Notes: a model not told the origin generated them from the sequence alone. DNA of 64,000 bases from Acidobacteriota bacterium (GCA_029263415.1 JAJCXN010000004.1:62001-126000), one strand, 5' to 3'. Positions 33,943-43,690 are shown, counted from the first letter of the stretch. Made by a program: numbers and translations.

Positions 33943-35550
33943 ATGAGCGCCGCGAATTCACCGCCTGACACCGAGCCTGAGATGATGAGAGGTGGCCGAC
34001 AGTTGAGGCAGGGGCTAGTTTGCGCTGTCGGGCTCTTGGTATTGGGATTGTTCTTGTGGCAGCAACTGGAACTGACCGGGGCGACGATTGGGTTTCCGCT
34101 CGACGACTCGTACATTCATCTGCAGTTCGCGCAAAACCTGGCGCAAGGTAACGGGCTCGCCTTCATGCCCGAACGGCCGGTTCCGGCGAGCACCTCGCCT
34201 TTGTGGACGGCGCTCCTGGCACCCGCCGCGGCGATTTCTCCTTCGGCAGCCATGGGCTGGGCCAAGGCGCTTGGAGCGCTGTTCTTCCTGCTTGCCGCGG
34301 CTGATCTGTCGGGCTTCGCTCGCGACCTTGGTGCGAGGCGCAGCACCAGCTTGCTCGCCGGCGTCTTGATGGTGCTAACCGAAACGCTCGCCTTCTCGGC
34401 GCTGTCTGGCATGGAAGTGTCTTTGTTCGTGTGGCTCTTGGTTCGCGGTCTGCGTTGCTGGTCTCGCGAGGAGGCGCGCAATTGCGGAGCTCTCGTGACC
34501 CCCGCGATCTGGGTACTCTTAGTGAGTGCACTCGCCAGGCCAGAGGGCTTGTTGGTGGTGGCCCTAGCCCTGACCGAACGCGTGGTTCGCTCGCGTTGGT
34601 CGGGTGGCCGGGGCCGCAGCCGCGAGATCGCAGGTGTCTTGGCACTCGGGGGCCTGATCCTGGTGCCCACATTTGGTCTCTTCTTGTGGTGGAGTGGGTC
34701 GCCGTTACCCACCACTTTCACAGTTAAAGCTGGCAGCGGTCATCAGTGGCTGCCGAGCACTCGAGATCTATTCCGCTTCACGGATATTCTGTTTCGTGTG
34801 CAACCAGCGATGACGGTTCTAGCAGGGGCCGGTGCGATCAGCCTGCTGCGTCGCAACCGCTCGTTGCTGCCGGCGCTGTGGCTGTTCGGACTACCGATCG
34901 CGTACTCGGCGCTGAACGCCCCCGGCCAGCCGGTCCTGCTTGGCAACTTTGGCCGCTACGCCTTTCCGTTGCTTCCGTTTGTTGTGCTGCTTGGCTGCTT
35001 GGGTTTGGAGGACCTGATGACTCATGCGCGCGAGTACCTGCGGTTGAACGGCCATCTCGGTCGATCGGTCGCTGCGATCGGCGTCGCCATCGTCGTGCTG
35101 CCGTGTGTGTTCAGCACGCTCAACGGTGCGGGCCGCTCGGCGCTGGCCGTGCGCAATGTCGAACAGAGCGACGTCAGGGCAGCCAGGTGGATCCAGGACA
35201 ATCTGCCGGGCCAACGGATCGGAGCTCAGGATATCGGCGCTTTAGGCCTTTTTTCGGATGCTCAAGTGGTGGATCTAGTGGGGTTGGTGAACCCTGAGAT
35301 CCTGCCCTTTCTACGGGGTTCTCGGCAGGGGAACCACCCCTCCGGGCTTGGTGGCCTCTTGGAGTTCGTAGGTGCAAGTAGGGTCAGTTACCTACTACTG
35401 TTCCCGCGCTCATACGGCGGCATTGACAACCTGCGCAGCATCCGACCGGATCTCGAAATCGTGCAGCGCTTTAAGGTCGAGCGCAATGTTGCGATGGCTG
35501 ATGATGAGCTGGTCCTACTACGCTTGCCGCCAGCCTCCGCGCACCCCTAA
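33943..35550 (+). CDS. Polytopic membrane protein, GT-C glycosyltransferase-like
   Basis: About 535 residues and roughly ten hydrophobic helices. Near the first helix is the loop FPLDDSYIHLQFAQNLAQG, with an Asp-Asp pair typical of GT-C polyprenyl-phosphate-sugar glycosyltransferases, and PASTSPLWTALLAP. After the helices the soluble part (ARWIQDNLPGQRIGAQDIGALGLF to the end) resembles the C-terminal periplasmic domain seen in mycobacterial and actinobacterial arabinosyl or related transferases. Start taken at ATG 33943 (MSAANSP). The next genes encode a UbiA-like DPPR synthase homologue and a YfhO-like protein, supporting a role in lipid-linked sugar transfer. No donor can be named. Confidence 0.65.
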   Translation: MSAANSPPDTEPEMMRGGRQLRQGLVCAVGLLVLGLFLWQQLELTGATIGFPLDDSYIHLQFAQNLAQGNGLAFMPERPVPASTSPLWTALLAPAAAISPSAAMGWAKALGALFFLLAAADLSGFARDLGARRSTSLLAGVLMVLTETLAFSALSGMEVSLFVWLLVRGLRCWSREEARNCGALVTPAIWVLLVSALARPEGLLVVALALTERVVRSRWSGGRGRSREIAGVLALGGLILVPTFGLFLWWSGSPLPTTFTVKAGSGHQWLPSTRDLFRFTDILFRVQPAMTVLAGAGAISLLRRNRSLLPALWLFGLPIAYSALNAPGQPVLLGNFGRYAFPLLPFVVLLGCLGLEDLMTHAREYLRLNGHLGRSVAAIGVAIVVLPCVFSTLNGAGRSALAVRNVEQSDVRAARWIQDNLPGQRIGAQDIGALGLFSDAQVVDLVGLVNPEILPFLRGSRQGNHPSGLGGLLEFVGASRVSYLLLFPRSYGGIDNLRSIRPDLEIVQRFKVERNVAMADDELVLLRLPPASAHP

Positions 35551-35582
35551 GCTCGATCAGCCAAGGCCAACTTGGAAATTGT

Positions 35583-36473
35583 TCAACCGTAGAAGCTCAG
35601 GAGTACGGCCAGCCCCCACACTGCGAGATTGGCGACGAACGGACCGTCCTTCAGCATCGCTTCCGTTGGCGATCGATCCGTTCCGCGCTGATACACCAGG
35701 TACAAGTAGCGGAAGATGCCAAAAATGACAAAAGGTACGGTGTAGACCAGTTTGACCGTCGGCACGCTTTCTGTCGCCGGTGATGAGGCGACTGAGGTCA
35801 TCGTGTGGGTGGTGGCGTAGAGGGAGTAAGCAAGCAGGGTCGCCGAGGTGGCGACACTCGTCATTTGGTCGAGAAAGGGCTTGCCGTAGTGGCTCAAGAC
35901 CTCGCGCTGGTCCGCTGCGTTACCGTCGAGCAAAACCACTTCGTGACGGCGCTTGGAAACGGCCAAGAACAGCGACAAGAAGATCGTGCAGAGCAAGAGC
36001 CAATCTGAGACCTCGACCGGTAGTGCCGCCCCGCCCATCATTACCCGAAGCACGAAGCCTAAGCTCACGATCAGGATGTCGATGATCACCACACGCTTGA
36101 GCCACGATGTGTAGAGCAGATTCTGAACCAGATAGACGATGGCGATCGCTAGAGGCACGATGCCTAGCCAAGCCGCCGCACCGAGCGCGGCTCCGCCGAG
36201 TCCAAGGCTGGCTGCCGATGCCAACGTCGGACTCAAGGTGCCCGCGGCGAGCGGCCGGCGTTTCTTGATCGGGTGCAACCGATCCTTCTCCCGATCGAGC
36301 AGGTCGTTGAACAGGTAGACCGCACTCGAGAGGGCGCAAAACAGCACGAAGGCGACTCCGGCGCGCAGTTGGGCCGCTGGAACGAAGAGTTCCTGGGCGA
36401 ACACCACGGGTAGGAGCACAAACAGGTTCTTGACCCACTGGGCGGGCCGCATAGAGCGCAGGAGAGGTAACAT
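35583..36473 (-). CDS. UbiA-family prenyltransferase, decaprenylphosphate phosphoribosyltransferase-like
   Basis: About 296 residues, with eight or nine membrane helices. The prenyl-diphosphate/metal-binding motif NDLLDREKDRLHPIKKRRPLA is present, and the second motif is YTSWLKRVVIIDILIVSLGFVLR. RPAQWVKNLFVLLPVVF at the N-terminus and DGNAADQREVLSHYGKPFLDQM match decaprenylphosphate phosphoribosyl-transferases (Rv3806c-like) better than UbiA itself. The product would be polyprenyl-phosphoryl-5-phosphoribose. Start at ATG 36471-36473 (MLPLLRSMRPAQW). Gene orientation is opposite to both neighbours. Confidence 0.82.
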   Translation of the reverse strand: MLPLLRSMRPAQWVKNLFVLLPVVFAQELFVPAAQLRAGVAFVLFCALSSAVYLFNDLLDREKDRLHPIKKRRPLAAGTLSPTLASAASLGLGGAALGAAAWLGIVPLAIAIVYLVQNLLYTSWLKRVVIIDILIVSLGFVLRVMMGGAALPVEVSDWLLLCTIFLSLFLAVSKRRHEVVLLDGNAADQREVLSHYGKPFLDQMTSVATSATLLAYSLYATTHTMTSVASSPATESVPTVKLVYTVPFVIFGIFRYLYLVYQRGTDRSPTEAMLKDGPFVANLAVWGLAVLLSFYG

Positions 36474-36617
36474 GGCATGGATTATTGCCGATGCGGCGGA
36501 ATCCTCTAAGGGCAGCGTCACAGCTTCTACGGAAAGTGCGCCTCAGATCCCGACCGTCTGCAGTCGGTGTTGGTTGGCCTGCGGCTTCGCGCGGCATTTA
36601 GGTGCCATGATTCGCCG

Positions 36618-38999
36618 ATGCGACCCTTCCCGTTTTCAAAAGCGCTCGACCGTCGGGTCGGGGCCTTGGTGGTTGGCACGATGGCCCTGTGTCTGATGCC
36701 GATTGTGCTCGGGCACAGCTCGCTGTTCTTCCGCGACGTTGCGAATTTTCACTGGCCGGCCAAGCTGGAGCAGATCAGGGCCTGGCAGTCCGGAGTACTG
36801 CCGTTCGTCGACCTCTGGCGTGGGGGCGGTCAAGCGGGAGTTGGCAACCTCAACACGCTGGCTCTTTACCCGAGCAACCTGCTTCTAGCAGTTCTACCGA
36901 CGCTGCGCTTGCAACTGTGGGGGTTCAACGCACACTTTTGGTTGCACTTGTTGCTTGCTCCTTTGGCGTTCCGGTGGATGGCGCGAGAACTCGGAATCGG
37001 TCGCGAGGGCGCATGGATGGGAGCGGTTCTCTATGCGACATCAGGGTTCGCTGTATCGCTACTCAGCTTCTACAACCTGATTGCGGCACTGCTCTTGATA
37101 CCTGCGCTGGTTGCCGCGTCTTTGCGTACGATGAGCGGGACCCCGATAGGTCGCGCGCGGGTACAGCCGCTGTTGGTCTTGGGCGTTTGCTGGACGCTAC
37201 TGCTCCTCGCCGGTGACCCGTTGTCGGCGGCTATTGGTCTGCTCGTAGCGATCAGCGCAGTCGCGTGCACGAGGAGCGCCGGTGAGCGCAAGCGAGAGGG
37301 CTCTACGCTGGTTCTTACTGCGCTGGTATTGGGAACGTTGATGGCTTGGCCCCAACTCAATGAGCTCAGACTGGCGATGGAGGAGTCTGTGCGTACCACC
37401 TTGGGGTACTCCACGGCGGGCGTCATGCGCGGCAGCGTACCTCCGCTGATGGTTCTGGATAGCTTTCTTCCCTTCGTGCTGGGAGCGCCCAACCAGTTGT
37501 TCTGGGCGGCTCGGTTACACGGCGGCGCCCAGCCGCTCTTTTTCACCTTCTTCCCCGGCGCCATCGGGTTGTGCCTGTTGCTGGTCGGTGTCACACGGCT
37601 ACGCTGGCGCGTGGCAGGTCGCACCTCTTTGCATCTCGGCCTCTTGTGGTTCGCCGCCGGTCTCTTTTTTTGCCTTGGAGTGCATAACCCGGTGGTCGCC
37701 GTGTTGAGTGAATGGGGTGCTGCGTCGTGGATGCGTTTCCCGGTCAAGTTTGGCTGGCTCGCAGTTCTTGGACTTGGGATGGTGGGAGCCTGGGTGGTTG
37801 ATGCGTTGTCCACCGCCCGGCCTCAAGGGTTATCGAGAGTGTTGCGTTGGTCCAGCGGTTTGCTGGCACTAGGCTATAGCGCGATCATCGTCGCAGTAGC
37901 CTCTGGCCATTTCCTGCCGCTATATGAGTTGGTAATCGGTGGCGCTCGCGCGGAGAGGGCCGCGGCTGAGGCTGTGCCGCGGTTGCTAGGCGCTGCGCTC
38001 TTGGGATTGGCTGCGTGTGCCACCTTGTGGGTTGCGTCGTGTTGGCAGCGCATGCCCAAGGGTGCGTGGCTGCTTCTCGTTGTTGGCCACGCTGCCAGCC
38101 AAATGGTCCTACTGCGACCGGTCTATCCAACGATCCCGTCCGGCGAACTGCTCGCGCCGAGCGCGATCTTGAGCGAGCTTGCGCCCGAGACCCTGGTAGT
38201 TCACGGCTCAGTCGGCGGTGGCTTTGGTACGCACCTTCAGTCTCAAGAGACGAGAGCTATCGACATCAGTTCAGTGCAGATGTCCGCGCGTGCCGCGGGG
38301 TATCCGTTTGCAGGCGTAGGTTCACGGTTGCGTTACCAGTTCAACTCCTCGCCCGAAGGACTCGATTCTTATCGGCCAGGGCTCTTGGCCCAGATCCTGC
38401 GCCGTGTTGACGATGGTGCGAAGGTGAAGTTACTTGAAGCCGCGGGTGCGACGCACCTAGTGACAGAGCGGCCGGTTTCGACCGCGGGGTTGGTATTGGA
38501 ACATAGAACCGAGGCGGCATACCGTTATCGGCTGGCCAAGGGGAGGCCGCTACTCGCCGTGACTCGTTGGGTCATAGCCGCGACCCCGCAGGAGACGATC
38601 CAGGCGATGCTTGATGAGCGGTTCGATGTGACTAGCACTGTGGTTGTTCCAAGCGGCGTTCCGCCGATCGACACGTCAGTCGGGCGGGCACCGCCGATCA
38701 TCACCCTCCAAGAAGCCGACCGACACCGCCTCAGGCTACAGGTCGCGAGCGAGGCAGTGGCTATGGTCGCCGTCGATCGCGCGTATTTGCCGCGCTATCG
38801 CGCCACGGTTGATGGCGAACCTGTAGTGACCGTTGCCGCTAACCTGACTCGGTTGGCGGCTGTGGTTCCGCCGGGCAACCATGAACTGGTGTTTGAGTTC
38901 GACCGGTCTCACTGGTGGCGGTCGGTGCTCATTTCCTTTGGCAGTGTGCTGCTCCTAGGCGTGCTCGCGCGCAGAACCAGTCGACTGGCGAGCAACTGA
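36618..38999 (+). CDS. YfhO-like large polytopic membrane protein
   Basis: About 793 residues, at least twelve membrane helices followed by a soluble region of about 290 residues. The opening FFRDVANFHWPAKLEQIRAW resembles the first loop of YfhO/GT-C proteins, with WRGGGQAGVGNLNTLALYPSNLLLAV next. The C-terminus ends in VPPGNHELVFEFDRSHWWRSVLISFGSVLLLG, a final helix, which matches YfhO-type topology. Family members glycosylate teichoic or similar polymers. Upstream ATG at 36567 would add 17 residues; 36618 is preferred. It is followed after 53 bases by the biotin carboxylase gene, where an alternative ATG frame overlaps the end and is rejected. Confidence 0.75.
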   Translation: MRPFPFSKALDRRVGALVVGTMALCLMPIVLGHSSLFFRDVANFHWPAKLEQIRAWQSGVLPFVDLWRGGGQAGVGNLNTLALYPSNLLLAVLPTLRLQLWGFNAHFWLHLLLAPLAFRWMARELGIGREGAWMGAVLYATSGFAVSLLSFYNLIAALLLIPALVAASLRTMSGTPIGRARVQPLLVLGVCWTLLLLAGDPLSAAIGLLVAISAVACTRSAGERKREGSTLVLTALVLGTLMAWPQLNELRLAMEESVRTTLGYSTAGVMRGSVPPLMVLDSFLPFVLGAPNQLFWAARLHGGAQPLFFTFFPGAIGLCLLLVGVTRLRWRVAGRTSLHLGLLWFAAGLFFCLGVHNPVVAVLSEWGAASWMRFPVKFGWLAVLGLGMVGAWVVDALSTARPQGLSRVLRWSSGLLALGYSAIIVAVASGHFLPLYELVIGGARAERAAAEAVPRLLGAALLGLAACATLWVASCWQRMPKGAWLLLVVGHAASQMVLLRPVYPTIPSGELLAPSAILSELAPETLVVHGSVGGGFGTHLQSQETRAIDISSVQMSARAAGYPFAGVGSRLRYQFNSSPEGLDSYRPGLLAQILRRVDDGAKVKLLEAAGATHLVTERPVSTAGLVLEHRTEAAYRYRLAKGRPLLAVTRWVIAATPQETIQAMLDERFDVTSTVVVPSGVPPIDTSVGRAPPIITLQEADRHRLRLQVASEAVAMVAVDRAYLPRYRATVDGEPVVTVAANLTRLAAVVPPGNHELVFEFDRSHWWRSVLISFGSVLLLGVLARRTSRLASN

Positions 39000-39052
39000 A
39001 TGTGAAGGCTGCCTTTACTCCGGAGCAGCACAACAGTAAGAATCCGCAAGCA

Positions 39053-40606
39053 ATGACGTCCTTCAAGAAAGTCCTCATCGCTAACCGTGGCGAGATCGCG
39101 GTGCGTGTCCTGCGCACGTTGCGAGAACTCGATATCCAGTCCGCCGTGGTGTTTTCAGAGCCAGATCGCGACTCGCTAGCGGTTCGCCTAGCCGATGAGG
39201 CCTACTGTGTCGGTCCTGCGCCCTCCGCGGAGAGTTATCTACGTGGGGATTCCATCGTCGAGCTTGCTGTATCCATCGAAGCTGATGCAATCCATCCAGG
39301 ATATGGATTTCTGAGCGAGAACTCTGGGTTCGCGCGCCAGTGCCGTACAGCGGGTGTGGTGTTCATCGGCCCCTCGCCTCAAGCGATCGATGCCATGGGG
39401 CTCAAGATCGAAAGTCGTCGGTTGATGATCGATGCGCAAGTGCCGGTAGTCCCAGGCGGCACCGAACCGCTCGCTGACGCTGCTGCTGCGGTCGCAGCGG
39501 CCAATGAGATTGGCTACCCGGTCATGCTCAAGGCTTCCGCTGGCGGAGGCGGCAAGGGCATGCGCTTGGTCGAAGATGAGGCTGAGGTCGAATCCGCCTT
39601 CCGCGCCGCCCAATCCGAAGCGGGAGCGAGCTTCGGTAACGCCGCGGTCTACGTCGAGAAGTACATCGCGCTGCCGCGTCACGTCGAGATCCAAGTCTTA
39701 GGCGACTCCCACGGAAATGTGATCTCGCTTGGCGAGCGCGAGTGTTCGCTGCAGCGCCGGCACCAGAAGGTGATCGAAGAGGCGCCCTCGATCGCGGTCG
39801 ATCGTGCGCTGCGCCACCGCATGGGTGATGCCGCAGTCAAGGCGGCAAAAGCGGTTGCGTATGAAGGCGCCGGCACGGTGGAGTTCTTGTTGGCCAAGAG
39901 CGGCGAGTTCTACTTCCTGGAAATGAACACCCGACTGCAGGTCGAACATCCTGTGACCGAACTGGTCACGGGTGTGGACCTAGTGGAGCAGCAGCTACGA
40001 GTGGCCCAGGGCCAGGCGATTGATACCGATTTGTTCAACGGCGAACCCCACGGACACGCGGTCGAAGCGCGGCTTTATGCTGAGGACCCTTTCAAAGGTT
40101 TCGCTCCCTCACCGGGAATCATCAAGGCCCTCCGGTGGCCTCAAGGCCCCGGTGTGCGCAACGATGCAGGTGTGGAGGCGCTGTCAGAGGTCAGTATTCA
40201 CTACGATCCGATGCTGGCCAAGCTGATTGTCTGGGGCGCGGACCGAGCTCAGGCGCTCAGGCGCCTCAAGCGAGCCCTTGCCGAGATGCGCATCGAGGGC
40301 GTGAAAACCACGGCCCCGCTTTTTCAAGCGCTGCTCGAAGACAAAGATTTTCTTGCCGGAGATCTGGACATCGGAATGCTCGATCGCAAGTTGGAGGCTG
40401 GCGAGTTGAAGGATCCTGCGGCACAGGAGAGCGAGTCTGCCGCCGACGCCTTGGATCGAGACATCGGCTTCATCGCTGCCGCGCTCGCCAATTTGGAGGG
40501 CTCTCATGGTGTAGAGAGATCGGCGCCTGTCGGCTCCGGTGATAGCGCTCGACATCGTTGGCGCGTGGTTTCCCGGCGAGAAGGCGTGGGAGGTTCGATC
40601 TCGTGA
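39053..40606 (+). CDS. pccA: Biotin carboxylase subunit of acyl-CoA carboxylase
   Basis: About 517 residues. ATP-grasp biotin carboxylase with KKVLIANRGEIAVRVLRTLRELDI, IHPGYGFLSEN, the glycine-rich KASAGGGGKGMR, EYMALP-type EKYIALPRHVEIQ, and EMNTRLQVEHPVTELVTG. The last about 60 residues past the BC domain are non-conserved. Start is ATG at 39053 (MTSFKK). It overlaps the biotin carrier gene by four bases (GTGA). It should charge the carrier with CO2 and work with the carboxyltransferase at 1.8 kb. The subunits being separate, as opposed to PccA fused with biotin carrier, is a common bacterial variant. Confidence 0.9.
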   Translation: MTSFKKVLIANRGEIAVRVLRTLRELDIQSAVVFSEPDRDSLAVRLADEAYCVGPAPSAESYLRGDSIVELAVSIEADAIHPGYGFLSENSGFARQCRTAGVVFIGPSPQAIDAMGLKIESRRLMIDAQVPVVPGGTEPLADAAAAVAAANEIGYPVMLKASAGGGGKGMRLVEDEAEVESAFRAAQSEAGASFGNAAVYVEKYIALPRHVEIQVLGDSHGNVISLGERECSLQRRHQKVIEEAPSIAVDRALRHRMGDAAVKAAKAVAYEGAGTVEFLLAKSGEFYFLEMNTRLQVEHPVTELVTGVDLVEQQLRVAQGQAIDTDLFNGEPHGHAVEARLYAEDPFKGFAPSPGIIKALRWPQGPGVRNDAGVEALSEVSIHYDPMLAKLIVWGADRAQALRRLKRALAEMRIEGVKTTAPLFQALLEDKDFLAGDLDIGMLDRKLEAGELKDPAAQESESAADALDRDIGFIAAALANLEGSHGVERSAPVGSGDSARHRWRVVSRREGVGGSIS

Positions 40607-41151
40607 GCCAGAGCTATGTGGTGATTGATGGCCGCGAGGAGTTGGTCGAGGTGACAGTGCTCGGCGACGGCAAGAGGCAAGTGACCGTCGATGGCAAGGT
40701 GTATGAAGTCGATACCGGTGGCGAGAGGGCTGGCGTTAGTGCCGGCGCTCGAGGAGCGAGCCTGCTCGTTGACGGTCGACAGTTCGAAGTTTTCGCCCAT
40801 CGAGTGAAAACCAGCGCTGGCACGCGCAGCTACGCTCTGACGGTCAATGGCGTTGATCACAGGGCGTCAGTCACCGACCCCTTGTCGCATCTCGCGCAAG
40901 AGTCCGATGCAGGAGCAGGCTCTGCGCGGGTCGAGGCCTATATGCCTGGTCGGGTGGTCGCACTGTTGGTCGCTGAAGGTGACACCGTGGAGCTTGGGCA
41001 GGGTGTGTTGGTGCTCGAAGCGATGAAAATGGAGAACGAGATCGCGGCTGAGGCGGCTGGGGTGGTGCAGCACTTCTTCGTGGAGCTTGGGCAGGCGGTC
41101 GAAGGCGGAGATCCACTGTTTGAAGTGGTGCCACCGGAGTCTTCGACCTAG
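40603..41151 (+). CDS. Biotin carboxyl carrier protein of acyl-CoA carboxylase
   Basis: About 182 residues. The C-terminal biotinyl domain has EAYMPGRVVALLVAEGDTV and EAMKMENEI, in which Lys142 is biotinylated. The N-terminal half has a small beta domain (VVIDGREELVEVTVLGDGKRQVTVDGKVYEVD). The GTG start at 40603 overlaps the stop of the biotin carboxylase gene (GTGA), coupling their translation. It should ferry carboxybiotin to the carboxyltransferase at 1.8 kb. The gene converges on lpxK across 155 bases with no clear terminator. Confidence 0.9.
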   Translation: MSQSYVVIDGREELVEVTVLGDGKRQVTVDGKVYEVDTGGERAGVSAGARGASLLVDGRQFEVFAHRVKTSAGTRSYALTVNGVDHRASVTDPLSHLAQESDAGAGSARVEAYMPGRVVALLVAEGDTVELGQGVLVLEAMKMENEIAAEAAGVVQHFFVELGQAVEGGDPLFEVVPPESST

Positions 41152-41306
41152 GAGCTAGCTGGAGAAGTCCCACGGTGCTCGCGCCCGGATCGGTGGTTTC
41201 AGGCGTTGCTGAGCGCCCGCTGGTTGCGTGCAAGGCGTCGCAAAGGCAGGCGATGCACCCGAGGAGTTCGGAGCACCGACCGTGCTACGAGAGGGTTTCA
41301 GCACTC

Positions 41307-42374
41307 CTATGGTTGCTTCGGTTTTGCCCTGAGCCGGCTTAGCTCTGCGTCGAGCCATTCAAAGAATCTAGCCGAAAGCTCGGCTCGGTGTTGAATCTCG
41401 ACCAGCTGCACTTGGTCGAGAAGCTGTAGTCGACCGTCGAGCTTGACCAGGTCCTTGCCGGTGACTAAGACGGTGTCGACGGATTCTGCGTGAGCTTGGA
41501 TCTTGGCCAAAGAGCGCGCCGGATAGGCGTGGTGGTCGCGGAAGATGAGCGTGTCTTTAAGGGCGAAGCCGTGCTCGGCGCCTAGTTGTCTTGCTCCCTC
41601 GACGACGCTTTGCGAACGCGCCACTGCGCACACCAACAGCGCTTCCTTGATTGGGCGAGGGGCCTCGAGCAGGCTCTGTGTCGATGCGCCAAAGGCTCTT
41701 GGTCTGGGTTGCGTCGCCCCGTCAGGACCCCCTGGCTCGGCGTCGATGGCGCGACTGAGGCTTGCGCTCAGTTCCTGAACCGCGATGCAAGCGGTGTCAC
41801 TGACCTCGCTATGCAGTCGCCCGGGAAGTCCGGTGAGCACGATCGCGTCGGCATGTTTGGATGCCCCCAGAGGCTCACGCAGTCGCCCGGACGGGAGCAA
41901 TCGCCCGCCACCCAAGGGGTTGGCGTGGGGGAATACCAAGATCTCGACGTCACGCGCGAGACCCACGTGGGAGAAGCCATCGTCCAAAAGGAAAAGGTCG
42001 CAATCGAAACTTTCGAGCGCCAACTGTCCCGCTGCGTAGCGCCGTTCGGCGACCACCACGCCGACACCTCGGATGCGTGCGAGCAATGCGGGCTCATCAC
42101 CACTCTGTGCCACCGAGACTCGAGGCCCGGCGCCGTGACTGACGACCAGTGGTCCCTTGCTGCTGCGCCCGTGGCCCCTGGAGAGAATCGCGACCTTGAA
42201 TCCCTGGTCGCGCAGGTGCTGCGCGATGGCTGCTGTGACCGGCGTTTTACCGCCGCCACCCCAATGCAGATTGCCAACGCTAATCACCGGCACTGGTAGG
42301 CGTTGATGGTTGCGCGTTGCTCGTTCGCGCCTCTGCCTCAATACGGCAGCGTAGAAGCGTTGCCACGGGGACAT
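41307..42374 (-). CDS. lpxK: Tetraacyldisaccharide 4'-kinase
   Basis: 355 residues. The P-loop reads SVGNLHWGGGGKTPV, and downstream motifs are AILSRGHGR, GDEPALLA and LLDDGFSHVGLARD. LpxK adds the 4' phosphate to lipid A precursor at the inner membrane. An N-terminal amphipathic helix (MSPWQRFYAAVLRQR) contacts the membrane. Its start overlaps the waaA stop by one base, so the two are coupled. The presence of LpxK and WaaA shows that the organism makes Kdo-lipid A and thus has a true LPS-bearing outer membrane. Confidence 0.93.
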   Translation of the reverse strand: MSPWQRFYAAVLRQRRERATRNHQRLPVPVISVGNLHWGGGGKTPVTAAIAQHLRDQGFKVAILSRGHGRSSKGPLVVSHGAGPRVSVAQSGDEPALLARIRGVGVVVAERRYAAGQLALESFDCDLFLLDDGFSHVGLARDVEILVFPHANPLGGGRLLPSGRLREPLGASKHADAIVLTGLPGRLHSEVSDTACIAVQELSASLSRAIDAEPGGPDGATQPRPRAFGASTQSLLEAPRPIKEALLVCAVARSQSVVEGARQLGAEHGFALKDTLIFRDHHAYPARSLAKIQAHAESVDTVLVTGKDLVKLDGRLQLLDQVQLVEIQHRAELSARFFEWLDAELSRLRAKPKQP

Positions 42375-43690
42375 CAGTGGTCCTCGGCGCCGGTCGCCTG
42401 GAAAAGGGCTGGCGCGTGGCGCCTGAGCAGCTCAATTGATCGTCGCGTCGCGCCTTGGTTGCGCTCCAGGATTCCGTGTGCGAGGTTGGCGACTCGTTCC
42501 GCTTCGCTGGGTTGCTCTGCCCAGCGCCGCCAGGTGGCGGCGAGTTCACCGGCATTGACCACGCGCTGCCAAGCGCGCTCGGCGTCGAATGCTGCGGCGA
42601 TCTCCGGAAAGTTCTCCATCGATGGCCCCACACAAATCGGTGCGTTGCAGCGCGCGGGCTCGAGAGGGTTGTGTCCGCCCGTGGCTACCAAGGTGCCGCC
42701 TACGAATGCACTCTTGGCCCAGCGATAGGTAGACGCAAGCTCACCTAAGGTGTCGAGCAGCAGGACGCGCGCTCCGGACCGATCCGCGAGTGTCGGACGC
42801 TGGTCTAGGGCACTGCGTCTGATGCAGTCGAGGTCTCGATCCTTGCAGAGCTTGAAAACGTCGCCGAAACGCTCTGGGTGGCGGGGTGCAAGGATCAGCA
42901 GTGGGTCGAGATCTTGAATCTCTTCGATAGCGTCGAGCACCATGGCTTCCTCGCCCGGCATAGTCGAGCCGGCGACGATGATCGGGCGGCTGCAGGCGAC
43001 CGCTCCGATCAGCTGGCCGAGCTGCTCATGTTGAGGCGGTGAGTCAGCATCGAATTTGAGGTTGCCGGTGACTGTGATGCGCTGGCTTTCGACGCCGATC
43101 GCGGCCAAGCGGTCGCGATCTTGCTGCGATTGGACGCCGAAGTGGCTCACCGGCTCCAGTAGGGGCCGGAGCAATCGGGGCGCAAAGCGATGGATCTGCT
43201 CAAGTCGACCGAACGAACGATCTGAGATTCGTCCGTTGATCATGACCACAGGGATTTCTAGCGCTCGCAACCGGCGCAGGAGTAGTGGCCAAAGTTCGCC
43301 CTCGACAAGGACCAAGCTTTGCGGGCGATTGGTCCGAAGGAAGGCGCTCTGAGCGAAGCCAAACTCGAAGGGGAAATAGGCGACGCGAGCCACCGAACCG
43401 AGCGCTTCGCGAGCGCGCTGTTGGCCGGTCGGGGTGATGGTAGTGATCAATGTGGAGGGCTGCTCTCCAGGCGCAAAGCGCAGATTGAGCTGCTGCAAGA
43501 ACGTCTTTGCCACCTCCACTTCGCCTACCGATACGGCGTGGATCCAAAGTGGGTGTCCGTGGGCCGGATCTCGGTTGCGCCCGAGTCGCCCACTGAGAGT
43601 CTCAAGGTGATGCTTACCGCGCCGTGCCAGCAAGAAGGGGCCGGCCAAGAACAGCGCGAGCAGCATTGCTGCTTGATACAGGAGCCACAC
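42374..43690 (-). CDS. waaA: 3-deoxy-D-manno-octulosonic acid (Kdo) transferase
   Basis: About 438 residues, GT30 family. An N-terminal membrane helix is followed by LWIHAVSVGEVEVA (catalytic Glu), TITPTGQQRA and LVEGELWPLLLRRL, then the C-terminal Rossmann domain with GNLKFDADSP, VAGSTMPGEE, LAPRHPERF and GGHNPLEPA. The longer frame to 43840 begins with Ser/Cys-rich residues and no homology; GTG at 43690 (VWLLYQAAM) is preferred. The protein adds one or more Kdo units to lipid IVA. It is encoded upstream of lpxK, overlapping by one base. Confidence 0.92.
   Translation of the reverse strand: MWLLYQAAMLLALFLAGPFLLARRGKHHLETLSGRLGRNRDPAHGHPLWIHAVSVGEVEVAKTFLQQLNLRFAPGEQPSTLITTITPTGQQRAREALGSVARVAYFPFEFGFAQSAFLRTNRPQSLVLVEGELWPLLLRRLRALEIPVVMINGRISDRSFGRLEQIHRFAPRLLRPLLEPVSHFGVQSQQDRDRLAAIGVESQRITVTGNLKFDADSPPQHEQLGQLIGAVACSRPIIVAGSTMPGEEAMVLDAIEEIQDLDPLLILAPRHPERFGDVFKLCKDRDLDCIRRSALDQRPTLADRSGARVLLLDTLGELASTYRWAKSAFVGGTLVATGGHNPLEPARCNAPICVGPSMENFPEIAAAFDAERAWQRVVNAGELAATWRRWAEQPSEAERVANLAHGILERNQGATRRSIELLRRHAPALFQATGAEDH

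Noticed and set aside
38915-39052. Longer N-terminus for the biotin carboxylase
   Set aside because: The extension overlaps the YfhO-like gene end and is unlike any carboxylase; ATG at 39053 begins the family sequence.
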